Source: Marvania coccoides (lineage: Eukaryota; Chlorophyta; Trebouxiophyceae; Chlorellales; Chlorellaceae). Taken from it: a stretch of 64,000 nucleotides of DNA. The notes beneath the pieces are model-generated. The model was not told the DNA's origin and did not search any database. It saw nothing but the letters and a program-made list of their open reading frames with translations. The stretch is from positions 372,001-436,000 of the forward strand of contig OY978099.1 in NCBI GenBank assembly GCA_963854735.1, in the 5' to 3' direction. Shown in pieces: positions 22,301 to 30,876 of the stretch (the first letter of the stretch is position 1; every line of letters starts with the position of its first letter). Made by a program: the position numbers and the translations under genes.

Positions 22301-23635
22301 TGCTCCTTGAGAAACTTGAGCAGCAAGTGGCCGGGCAGCAGCACCTCGTGGTGGGTCAGCGCATCGGGGTTGTCCTCGCAGCACTGTCCATTGGACAGCG
22401 CATACAGCTTCAGCAGCATCTGGTACGCCAGCGACAGCTTGTCCGCGGGGGCGTCCAGGTGGATGAAAAAAAAGTTGCGCAGCAAGTGCTCGCCGGCCGC
22501 GGCGTCGCTGGTGCGCTCCGGCAGGTCCAGGGCCACGCGGAACAGCGAGCCCAGGTACTGCACGCACTGCGCGCGGGTGTGCAGCCCGTAGCGCGATGCC
22601 TGGCGCAGCAGCAGCTCCGAGCGCTCCGCCACAAACCCGGCGTGCCCAGCGCCCTGCCCCGCCGACCCCACCAGCTTGTCGTAAATCTCCTTGTCCGACA
22701 CCTCCATGAAGCACTTGAGCAGGATGCCGGCGGGGATAAAGTACTCTGCTCGTCGAATGGTGATGGCAAACACCGCGGTACCGTCGGTCATGTAGTGGCA
22801 CCTGTTGGTGAGCGACGACTCGTCGGGGCGCACGCAGCGCAGCAGCGTGGCCAAGTCCGTGAATGAGGGTCCACGCTTGTGGTAGGCGCTGCGCTTGAGC
22901 GCCATGATGTAGTGCCGCCGCGTCTGAATGACCATGCGAATGATGCGCTCGATGCCGTTGCACACAAAGGTGCCGCCAAACTCGGTCGACTCCTCCTTGG
23001 CGCGCACCAGCTCGGGGCGCTTCAGGTGCCGCAGGTAACACGCTTTCGATTTGAGCATGATGGGTAGCTGGCCGAGGCGCTTGGTGAAGCGCTGCTCGTG
23101 GGGGACGCCCTCGGCAGCCCACACAATATCCACCTGCAGCGGGCCCTTGTAGGTGGTGCCCTAAAGAGAAATCAAGCCCCAAGCTTTACTCCTCGATGCA
23201 CAAATTCAAATGCTGGGTCTCATCTATGCTCAGTAGTCAATTCATGGGGAAAGTGACTCACCGCCTCGCGGCACTCTCTGGGGAAGAGGCGGGTGTCGGT
23301 GCCGGCCGCCGCCGCCTCCTCCTTCATGGGGCGGAACACTTTGGCATTTTCCAACCAGAAGCGGAAGACTTGCTTGGTGGTGGGATGCTCAATCTGAGGC
23401 ATGCAAACATCGGGAATTAGCGAATTCTCTTTTGGGTGGGGCCAGCACAAAAAAAATGACATTTTATATTTCGTTCAAAGTCAAATGTTTTGCACACCTC
23501 CACGCCTTCTAGATTCTCAATCACATGTTCCATCCCCTCCCCAAGGAAGTAGTCAAAGGAGTCGACGTGGGGCTGCGCCAGGTCCTGCAGACTTCGAGGA
23601 ACAGCTTCCCCTTGGGCCTGGCTGCGCCACGCCAT
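19313..23635 (-). CDS. RPA2: DNA-directed RNA polymerase I second largest subunit
   Basis: Exons are 23498-23635, 23262-23393, 22222-23160, 21970-22127 and 19313-21557 (1203 aa). This is the beta-like subunit of Pol I, which makes pre-rRNA in the nucleolus. Pol I-type features are PHVDSFDYFL near the start, FPRECREAGTTYKG, SDFNQSPRNMYQCQMAKQTM, AYTGYDMEDAMILNKSSVER (active centre), HGQKGVLS and GEMERDSLLAHGA. A C-terminal zinc ribbon is formed by CANC and CRLC. Length fits RPA2. Intron 1 uses GTGTGC and intron 3 GTTCGT as donors, both unusual but frame-proven. Intron 4 (21558-21969) contains a tandem duplication. Confidence 0.96.
21641..21950. repeat. Two-copy tandem duplication inside RPA2 intron 4
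   Basis: Copy 1 starts at 21641 and copy 2 at 21791, a period of 150 nt. About 115 nt (AATTTAAAGAGGCTTCAG through TAGCCAATTA) are nearly identical, with a handful of substitutions; the tails are diverged AT- and C-rich sequence. Each copy contains the short inverted pair TTGGT..ACCAA. The duplication makes up most of the 412-nt intron. Confidence 0.9.
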
Positions 23636-24159
23636 TTGTACAGCGGCTTAAATCAACCAATTATCCAATTTGGATGCAAATCAAGTTTGGTTCGATGCTA
23701 AAGTGGCTACGGGAGCGGACTCGAATGATGAATCACTGCATGTATAATGTAAAAATTAAATGGGAAATCGTGTATCGCTACCAGCGAACAATTGCTGACC
23801 AGTCATAAATCTTCACATGTATAAAACTATATAAATACATGCATAATTTGCGCCACCAGTCGTGCTGAGCGAGCAAAGCAGGGAAGGGGATGGCGGCGCA
23901 AGCAAATAATGCGATGCCGCCAGCCATGGAAATTAAATGAAAAAAAATAGAGGGAATTATGATGCCGTTTACTTTTACAGGCTAGAGCATTAAAAAAAAT
24001 AAAAAATAAAAAATAAAAACCATCGTCTCCACGTCAAGCACATGGAGCCATCATCTTGGCTCATTTCATGGACAGTTTTACATCGTCTCCGCCGCAAAGC
24101 ACATGGAACCATCACCTTGGTTCATTTCATGGACAGTATACCCCCCCCCCCCCCCCCCC
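23636..24159. other. Spacer between RPA2 promoter and the acidic-protein gene
   Basis: Both neighbours are on the minus strand, so this holds the 5' flank of RPA2 and the 3' flank of the gene at 24160-25342. It is AT-rich with an A-rich block at 23990-24020, a duplicated 57-bp unit at 24021-24137 and a 19-C run at 24141-24159. No gene was found. Confidence 0.6.
24021..24137. repeat. 57-bp direct repeat, two copies
   Basis: CATCGTCTCC...TTTCATGGACAGT occurs at 24021-24076 and 24081-24137 with about seven differences. The junction (TTTTACATC) supplies a TTACA, the minus-strand TGTAA, about 80 nt beyond the stop of the gene at 24160. The repeat therefore lies in or just past that gene's 3' UTR. 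Confidence 0.85.
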
Positions 24160-25342
24160 TCATTCAACTAGAACCACGACCTCTTCAGACTCCACAAATG
24201 CTTCAAAGACAAGAGGAATCATTTGCTTTTCGTCGGCAGGCATCGCGTACGCCTCTTTGCGAATAAATGGCACCTGCTCGTCCAGAAAAAAAAGCAGTGT
24301 TGCCTGCACCTGCACGTTCATCCCGTCAGAATGCTGCTGCTCTGCCTGGCCGCCTTCATTTGCCCCGCCAGCTTCACTGTCCACCACCGCCGCATTCTCT
24401 GCTGCTCCTGCTGCGCCTCCATTGCAAGGCTGTGCTGCAAGCAGCCTCTCCTTCAGCTGCTTTGCCGCGTTCTCAAACCAACCCTTGCTGCACTTCCACC
24501 ACTGCGAGAGGCAAAAAAAAGTTGGGAAAATGTTATTGTACAATGGTACAAGTTGCCTTGCCGGCGGCAGTTCGGCTCTGGGAATTATCAAGTTTCCTCT
24601 AAAACGCTTCATTTTGTTTATGTTTATAGAGTGAAAAATGCCCAAATATCGATGTAATGAATGAATGGTATTAAAAGAAAACAATGAAAAATTCTCTCAC
24701 CTTTTTGCATTTCTGCTCCAACTCAAGGTATTCTATGAACTTTGGCTTGAGCGTCTCCAGCTCTAGCGCTGCCTGTAGGTCGCCCGCCGACAGCGCCGTC
24801 CCCAGTGATATCAGAATCTCTGAAGCTTCAAACTCCGCCAGCAGCTCGCTGCCCGTCAGATCCACCAGTGGCTTTTTAGCCGCTTTTCTCTCCTCTTCCT
24901 CCACCAAAGAAATCTCCATTGCTGCACCCATCTTGTCCGCTTCCTCTGCACACTCGGCCTCGCATGCGAGCCACACCTGTGCCTCGTCTACCCACTGCGC
25001 CACGTCGTCTTTATGCTGCTGCGTTGAATCCAGCGCTCGAACCGCCTTGTCTCGAGGCAGAGGGACAGTCCTCAGCATGAGGTGCAAGGCTGCCGCCCTC
25101 AGTTCCTCGTACGCTGGTGCACCCTCCTCCCCCTCCTCCTCCTCCTCTTCCTCCCGCGCCTGCTGCTGCTCCTCCTGCTCGTCCTCTCGCCGGGCTGCGT
25201 CCTCAGTCTCGTCGTGCTGCGCCGCCGCTGCTGCCTCCTTCGCAGCTGCGGAAGACCTTTTTATTGTTGAGGGGCCAGCATCATCTGAAGCCTTGCGCTT
25301 CGTAGACGTTTTTTTCTTCTTGGCTGAGCCCTTGGGAGGCAT
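24160..25342 (-). CDS. Acidic coiled-coil protein of unknown function
   Basis: Exons are 24701-25342 and 24160-24501 (327 aa). I do not recognise the family. The N-terminus is basic (KGSAKKKKTSTKRK, a likely nuclear signal), followed by Ala/Glu-rich helix and a run of Glu (about residues 63-75). A helical region from about 80 to 215 contains YEELRAAALHLMLR and LVDLTGSELLAEF, and exon 2 opens with WWKCSKGWFENAAKQL. The C-terminal 50 residues are hydrophobic-acidic (LVFEAFVESEEVVVLVE). The intron is proven by frame and standard borders. On the coding strand the stop codon is followed at once by 19 G. It shares a 240-nt divergent promoter with the TOG-like gene at 25583. Confidence 0.8.
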
Positions 25343-25582
25343 AATTCAATTTAAAAAAAAAATGAATCGGAAAACTCCCTGGGGTGGAGTGGTCGGGCAA
25401 TCTCCCAATCTCGCTTTACGTATTTTTTTATCAGCAAGCCCCGCTTTTGCCAATTCAATTTGTCCTCTATTCAATTTGGACCCTCGCGCCTGGTCTCGTT
25501 TTGTTTTTTTGACCTGGGCTGGAACAGGTGTCCGTTCGCCCCTCATTTCGCAGCACATTTTTATTACGAGTATTGATTAAAC
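25343..25582. promoter_or_regulatory. Divergent promoter region, acidic protein / TOG-like protein
   Basis: The 240 nt between two outward start codons. It includes an A-run at 25353-25361 and otherwise mixed composition. No motif is identifiable. Confidence 0.4.
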
Positions 25583-27135
25583 ATGGAGCGAAGACCGAGC
25601 TTTATAGAGAGGGCAGCAGGGCGGCTGATTTCCTGCGTCTCAAGCTCTCAGCAAGAGGTCGATGGCTACGAGGAGCAGAGACCCATCAGTTACAGACCCC
25701 CTACAGCCAAGGTGAGAAGAACGATGGTGTAGTCTTACTCTCAAACGTATTTTCCAATCGTCGAATTGCCAATTTCAGGAGATGAAGACTACAGCGGCAC
25801 GGCAGCCCGAGTCCCGAGGGAGGACTCCCATCATCAAGACTGCCCGGGAAGCTCTGGGACCATCCAGTAACGACGCCCTAGAAGAGTTTATCCCGGCCGT
25901 TCACCCCCACCCAAGCCAACCCTCGCTGGTGGAGCAGCAGTCCCTTGACCAGATCCCGTCTCAATCCTCCCAGATCCGCTCTCCAGCAGCGCCCCTGCCG
26001 CACGCTCTCATCCCAGCACCGCCTTCGCGCTCCCGCACTCCGGCCTCCGTTTTTGACCGGCCCTTGTCTCAGGCGAAAGATATTTCTCAAAATGGCAAAC
26101 CCTCTGCCAGCAGCCAAGCTCATCTGCTGCACGTGGGATGGGACGCTCTAGTCACTATTGAGGTGCCGAAGGCGGAGGGCAGCACCATGCAGCATCCCAG
26201 CAGTGCGAGCGCCGCCCAAGCATCTGCCCTTCCGCCCCAGCAGCTCGATGCCGAGGCTTCAGAGCCAGTCCAGCGGTTCTTCGATGCCATCGACCACGCT
26301 GATGAGGAGCAGCAGCCTGCTACTGAGGCATCTGGACATCCCACCACCTCCTGGGTACTGCAGGAGGACTTTTCGAGCCGGCGCGTGCCCACCCCTCAAG
26401 CTTTGATGGAAGAAGCTTCCGGGCAGGGCGCCACCCCGCAGGCTTTACTGCAGGACATCGCCAAGTTCATCGCCGTCAACGACCAAGCTCACGTCCTGGC
26501 GGCGCTGCTGATGCTGGAGCGCGGCATGCAGGACCACACCGAGCTGCTCACTGAGTGCTTGTGCGTAGTAATAATTTTTGGCCAATACTCTGATCTTTCC
26601 GTGAATCTCACTCATTTCCTTGTTCATGTAGAGAGGAGCTGGTGTTTGTGATTCTGTCTTGCATTACAAGTTTTGACAACAGCGTTGTGTTGGCGGCACT
26701 CACTTGCGCCACGCGGCTGGTGCGCAAGTACGGGGACAACGTGTTTCAGTACTTGCACATCGCCGACGACCAGCGCAGCTTCATCGTGCAGCTCATCAAC
26801 TGCGCCACCGGCAATCGTCGTCCTCGACCCATCCAGGTCTCTGCCGAGAAGGCCCTCAGGTGAATATTGTCTTCTTGCCCCGGCTAGAATTGGAAGCAAA
26901 TTGGAATTGAAAGCAAATCCGACCGGGGCTTTGTAGGCCGCACGGCTAGAATTCGCCACACTTCATGCAAGGATCTGATCACTGCATTATTGATTGCAGG
27001 CTGATCGCCACCAAGCTCCATCAGCCCAGCTGCATTCGAGTTCTGGAGCAGCTGTCCAGAGCTGGCAGCATCAACCCCGCTGTCAGAGCCAAGGCTGCTT
27101 CGTTGCTCCTCATGGCGACGTACCGCCTGTCCTAG
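25583..27135 (+). CDS. Second TOG-like helical-repeat protein
   Basis: Exons are 25583-25711, 25779-26560, 26632-26859 and 27000-27135 (424 aa). Residues 1-270 are Pro/Ser/Ala/Gln-rich and probably disordered. From about 275 the chain is helical repeats: AHVLAALLMLERGMQDH, LEELVFVILSCITSFDNSVV, LAALTCATRLVRKYGD, AEKALRLIATKL, NPAVRAKAASLLLM. The order of short motifs follows the TOG domain of the protein at 14928-16401, so the two may be paralogues, but sequence identity is low. The TAG stop overlaps the TAG of the convergent NAA60 gene in a shared CTAG. A TGTAA is at 27260-27264, inside that gene's last exon. Confidence 0.8.
27132..27135. other. Shared CTAG: overlapping stop codons of convergent genes
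   Basis: TAG at 27133-27135 ends the plus-strand gene (MATYRLS stop), and the reverse complement of 27132-27134 is TAG ending the minus-strand gene (PTPHAS stop). Any 3' UTR of either gene is therefore antisense to the coding sequence of the other. Confidence 0.9.
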
Positions 27136-28159
27136 CTAGCATGTGGTGTCGGCCCGCCTAAAATTGATTTCGGTCCGCCAGTAAACAACCTGCGTAGCCA
27201 CTGGTGCCGTGCCGCGTTCATCTTCTTTTCATGCTCGCTTTCAGATTTGTTGCTGTTGTTGTAACCCCTAGTCGATCTTCGATGCCGCTGAGGGTTAATG
27301 CACAGGAGGCACAGCTTGTTGAAGACGCTCCACAGCGATGCGCGATGAATGTAGTAGCTAGGCTTAAAAATGAGGGGCAAGGGCTGGGACTTTTTGAGCA
27401 GCATTGCGTCGTAGTCTTTCACGTCGGGATGCAGCGCCCTCCCAGTTTGAATAAAGTAGAAATTGGGCAGCAGAGCCACGTCTTCAAAGCCCAGCCGCCC
27501 GTAGAAATTTCGAGCTGCCGTATTGTAGCTGATGACGTGAAGGTATAGGGCGACGCAGCCCTGGCGAGCGGCTTCTGCTTCCACGCGCTGCAGCAGGGCC
27601 GTTGCTATGCCTTGGTTGCGAAACTCCTGCAATACATCTTTAAAAAAGACTTTGTGTTGGAATACGCTAGCGAGAATATCAAAAGAATGTTCAAGTTATA
27701 AACTCTTCTCCTCCTCACGTTAACGACCCCAAGGGTGAGAATGTACATGACTGAAGCGTCTGGGCCATTGAACTCGGAGGAACCCAGCCCCAGCAGCTGG
27801 CGGTCAACCGAAGGGATGTCGGCAATCTTCAGCTGCCGCGCCGTGATGAATCCCACCAGCTGCTCAGCCCCCACAAACACCGTCATTGAGTCTGGGAGGC
27901 ACTCGACCGTCTGCTCTTGGATTGGCGCCACCGCTGCGTAGCCCAAGATGCCGTTGCCCTCCACCGCGCTGGAGAAGAACACGACGTCGTAGTCGATAGG
28001 GAACAACGCATCGTGCAGATACTTTAACGCTCCCACATCGCTGGAAAGAAATTGTCTGTAGACAAGTGGGCTTTCATGTGCCGTGGCGTGATGTAACCGC
28101 GCTCCATTACTATTGCTGCTGCTGTTCCCCACCGTCCCGGCAATGGCCTCCGCTAGCAT
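27132..28159 (-). CDS. NAA60: GNAT N-alpha-acetyltransferase, NAA60-like
   Basis: Exons are 27719-28159 and 27132-27626 (311 aa). NAA60 (NatF) acetylates N-termini of membrane proteins facing the cytosol. The acetyl-CoA motif is EFRNQGIATALL (Q/RxxGxG/A form), preceded by VMYILTLGVV and followed by ALYLHVISYNTAARNFYGRLGF, all as in NAA60. FPIDYDVVFF matches the substrate loop FPIEYPDSWY. The C-terminus ends in a basic, aromatic region (KKMNAARHQWLRRLF), similar in kind to the amphipathic membrane-binding tails of NAA60. An N-terminal Asn/Ser run is not conserved. Confidence 0.88.
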
Positions 28160-28600
28160 ATGTAATTCTATTATTTTTTAAATTAATAATTAAATTCAAC
28201 ATGTATTTATAAAATACTAATAATAATGATGTAATGCACTGGATAGATGGGATAGCCGAGCTCCTAAAAAAAAATGTTGATAATGCTTGATGATTCTAGC
28301 TAGAGGCTAAAAAAGGATCTTGATTTTCTCGATTATTTTTTTATTAAAAATCAAAAAAATAAAACTGAAAAGGAAAAGGTATAGCTTCCCTCGATTGCAT
28401 CTTTGTTCCTAAATCGCAAGATCTGGCCGCTGACAGGGCCCAGTGGCGTTTAAAACTCACAATGAGGGCAACTGCAAATATTTTAAGATTTAAAGACCTC
28501 TTTACTTTTACTTTAGAACAATTCCTTTATGTAATGAGGAAACTCAGCTTTCTTCGCTACGTTTCAGGCTGATGGGCGTCCGGGGCGGCACAAAAATTAA

Positions 28601-28790
28601 GTTACATCCGACCATCCAGCATGTTACATCCAACCATCCAACGTGTCACATCCAACCATCCAGCATGTTACATCCAACCATCCAACTGGCTGTTACATCC
28701 CGTCCTAAGAAGCGTCGTTACATCTGGCGGGATAGTGTCACCCCTCTGGCGGCACTCTTCACCACCCCCTCCCAAACTCGTTACACCAGG
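28601..28790. repeat. 22-bp tandem repeat array rich in GTTACA
   Basis: Units of GTTACATCCAACCATCCARCRT start at 28601, 28623, 28645 and 28667 (22-nt period; the third reads GTCACA), followed by looser copies of GTTACATC at 28692 and 28717 and GTTACA at 28780. On the minus strand, the sense of PGK, each GTTACA is TGTAAC, the chlorophyte poly(A) motif. The array could act as a fail-safe terminator downstream of PGK; that is inference. Confidence 0.85.
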
Positions 28791-28908
28791 AAATACAATA
28801 ATAATATGTAAATAATCACTCTACGAAACTAAAAAATTTGAGGCACAATTCACTATGAACGCACAGAATATCCTCAGGAGCGGCGGCTTCGCCAGAAGAT
28901 GGCCGCTC

Positions 28909-28994
28909 AGAAAGCCTCGGCTTTCTCTGCAAGAAAGCCTTCAATTTTCTACATGGAGAATACTCACCCATTGTAGAAAACTGAGTTTTCTACA
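28909..28994. repeat. Cluster of inverted repeats downstream of PGK
   Basis: AGAAAGCC-TC-GGCTTTCT at 28909-28926 and TGTAGAAAACT-G-AGTTTTCTACA at 28972-28994 are perfect inverted repeats (8 and 11 bp arms). A further TGTAGAAAACTCAG follows at 29013. All fall within 85-200 nt beyond the PGK stop on its own strand. Confidence 0.8.
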
Positions 28995-29108
28995 TTTTGT
29001 GTGGTTTTCATATGTAGAAAACTCAGTTGGCTCTCTGACCTGCTCATTTACAAAAGAAAACGGCGATGCGAAAAAACTTTCCACGATGAATAAACTGTTG
29101 CGTGCACG

Positions 29109-30531
29109 TCACACAGCATCGAGACATGCTACACCAGGCAAAACTTTTCCCTCCAGCAGCTCGAGCGAGGCCCCACCGCCGGTGGAGATGTGGCTCATCT
29201 TGTCGGCCAGACCGGCCTTCTCCACCGCCGCCACAGAGTCGCCGCCGCCAATGATCGTGGTGGCACCGCCCTCAGTCAACTCAGCCAGCACTTGGGCCAC
29301 CGACAGGGTGCCCGCAGCGAACTTGTCCATTTCAAACACTCCCATGGGTCCGTTCCAGATGACGGTCTTGCAATCGCTCAGGATCGCTTTGACCTCCACA
29401 ATGGACGCAGGGCCAATGTCCAGGCCCATCCACCCATCGGGGATGGCATCCACCTTGACGACCTGCATTAGGTTTGAGATTTCGAGATTGACAAATCGTC
29501 GACTGTTTCAATTATTTCTCGATGCGAAATATTCTAGTCACGTAATAAATACACTTTATCACCTCGGTGTTGGCGTCTGGCGCAAACTTGTCTGCCACCA
29601 CGACGTCAGAGGGAATGTAGAACTCGACGCCCTTGGCAGCAGCCTCCTCCATCAGGCGCTTTGCCAGGTCCAGCTTGTCCTCTTCCACCAGGGAGGCGCC
29701 CACGTTGAGCCCCTTGGCCTTGAGGAAGGTAAAGATCATGCCACCGCCCATGATGAGCTTGTTGCACTTTTGCAGGAGCGACTCGATGACCCCAATCTTG
29801 GTGGACACCTTGGCGCCGCCCACGATGGCGACAAAGGGGCGCTTGGGGTTGGCCACGGCACCGTCAAGGTACTCGAGCTCCTTCTGCATGAGGAACCCTG
29901 CCACCTTGGGGCTGAGGAAGGCAGCCACACCGGCTGTGGAGGCGTGGGCGCGGTGAGCGGTGCCAAACGCATCATTGACGTACACGTCACACCCAGCAGC
30001 CAGCTCCTTGGCAAACTCGGGATCGTTCTTCTCCTCCTCGGGGTGCCAGCGCACGTTCTCCAGCAGCAGTACATGGCCCGGCTGCAGCGACGCAACGGCG
30101 GCCTTGGCCTCTTCGCCGACGCAGTCCTTGGTCAGCGTCACCGGCTGTCCCAGCAGCTCAGACAGGCGTTCGCCCACGCCGGAGAGGCTGGACTTGGGGT
30201 CTGGGCCCTTGGGGCGACCCAGGTGGGACGCCAGCACGACCTTTGCGCCCTTGGAAACAAGGTGCTGGATGGTGGGCAGGGCGGCACGAATGCGGGTGTC
30301 ATCGGTGATCTTCAAGGTGGCCTTGTCCTGCTCTCGATTGTAAAAATGAGTTTTGTGTGAGCCTCCGTCCGCGACAGATGTAATGACAATGCCCTATACT
30401 CTGTTGCCGTTGCCTTGTCGAGAGAGAGAGGCAATACCCACCTGAGGAACGTTGAAATCGACCCTGACAAAGGCAACTTTGCCTGAAAGATCACTCTCGG
30501 TGAGGTCTCCAACGCTCTTGCGCTTGCTCAT
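29109..30531 (-). CDS. PGK: Phosphoglycerate kinase
   Basis: Exons are 30442-30531, 29563-30327 and 29109-29462 (402 aa). PGK interconverts 1,3-bisphosphoglycerate + ADP and 3-phosphoglycerate + [15 protein letters not shown] begins the catalytic N-domain (exon 1/2 border), then [46 protein letters not shown], and in the C-domain [17 protein letters not shown] and the closing [19 protein letters not shown]. The N-terminus ([15 protein letters not shown]) has no transit peptide, which suggests a cytosolic enzyme; the frame is also open to an upstream ATG at 30600 that would add a hydrophobic stretch, and this deserves a check because algal PGK is often plastidic. Confidence 0.95.
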
Positions 30532-30876
30532 CGCGTCGCTGACCTGGGAGAGAACCCAACAAAAAAATCTTAAGATGACTAACAAGCGGACCAAACCCAA
30601 CGTTTTGCCGCCAGCTTGTTATTTGTGGATAACCATGTGGTTGGTATCAGCCATTGTGTGTAGTTTCTCACAAACCCAACCTCGAGACTACTCGAGATCA
30701 TTATTAAAAAGTTGTCACCTTTCAACAAGGGTTGTGAGACTGCTTGCCTGCTTTCTCTAGCGCCTGCCGGATTTGAAGAACAAATGCGTTTTTTTTACAA
30801 AGATGATTTCTCAACAGGCGATTGGGTTCTTGTGAGTCTGGTCCACCCTTTCCTCCACACTCCCACTACCGCTTCA
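30532..30876. other. Spacer between PGK start and TIM17 stop
   Basis: A 345-nt tandem spacer on the minus strand, holding the PGK promoter and the TIM17 3' UTR. TTACA at 30795-30799 (TGTAA for TIM17) lies 78 nt beyond its stop. CTCGAG occurs twice at 30681-30700 and a CAAACCCAAC run occurs twice (about 30590 and 30672). Nothing coding is supported. Confidence 0.5.

Larger units (their letters stand above)
28160..29108. other. Spacer between NAA60 and PGK with repeats and hairpins
   Basis: A 949-nt spacer holding the NAA60 promoter (left part, AT-rich, 28160-28560) and the 3' flank of PGK. The middle (28601-28790) is a TTACA-rich repeat array and the right part (28880-29040) a cluster of inverted repeats; both are listed separately. 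A TTACA at 29048-29052 (TGTAA for PGK) lies 57 nt beyond the PGK stop. No coding potential is convincing. Confidence 0.6.

Noticed and set aside
28601..28700. Short repeats as a CRISPR array
   Set aside because: Units are contiguous 22-mers without variable spacers, and the genome is eukaryotic.
28855..30360. 501-codon open frame on the plus strand
   Set aside because: Antisense to PGK exons and introns; the predicted peptide has no family features.
30532..30600. Upstream ATG of PGK at 30600 as a targeting presequence
   Set aside because: The extra 23 residues are hydrophobic and not of transit-peptide composition, and the ATG at 30531 matches the usual PGK N-terminus.
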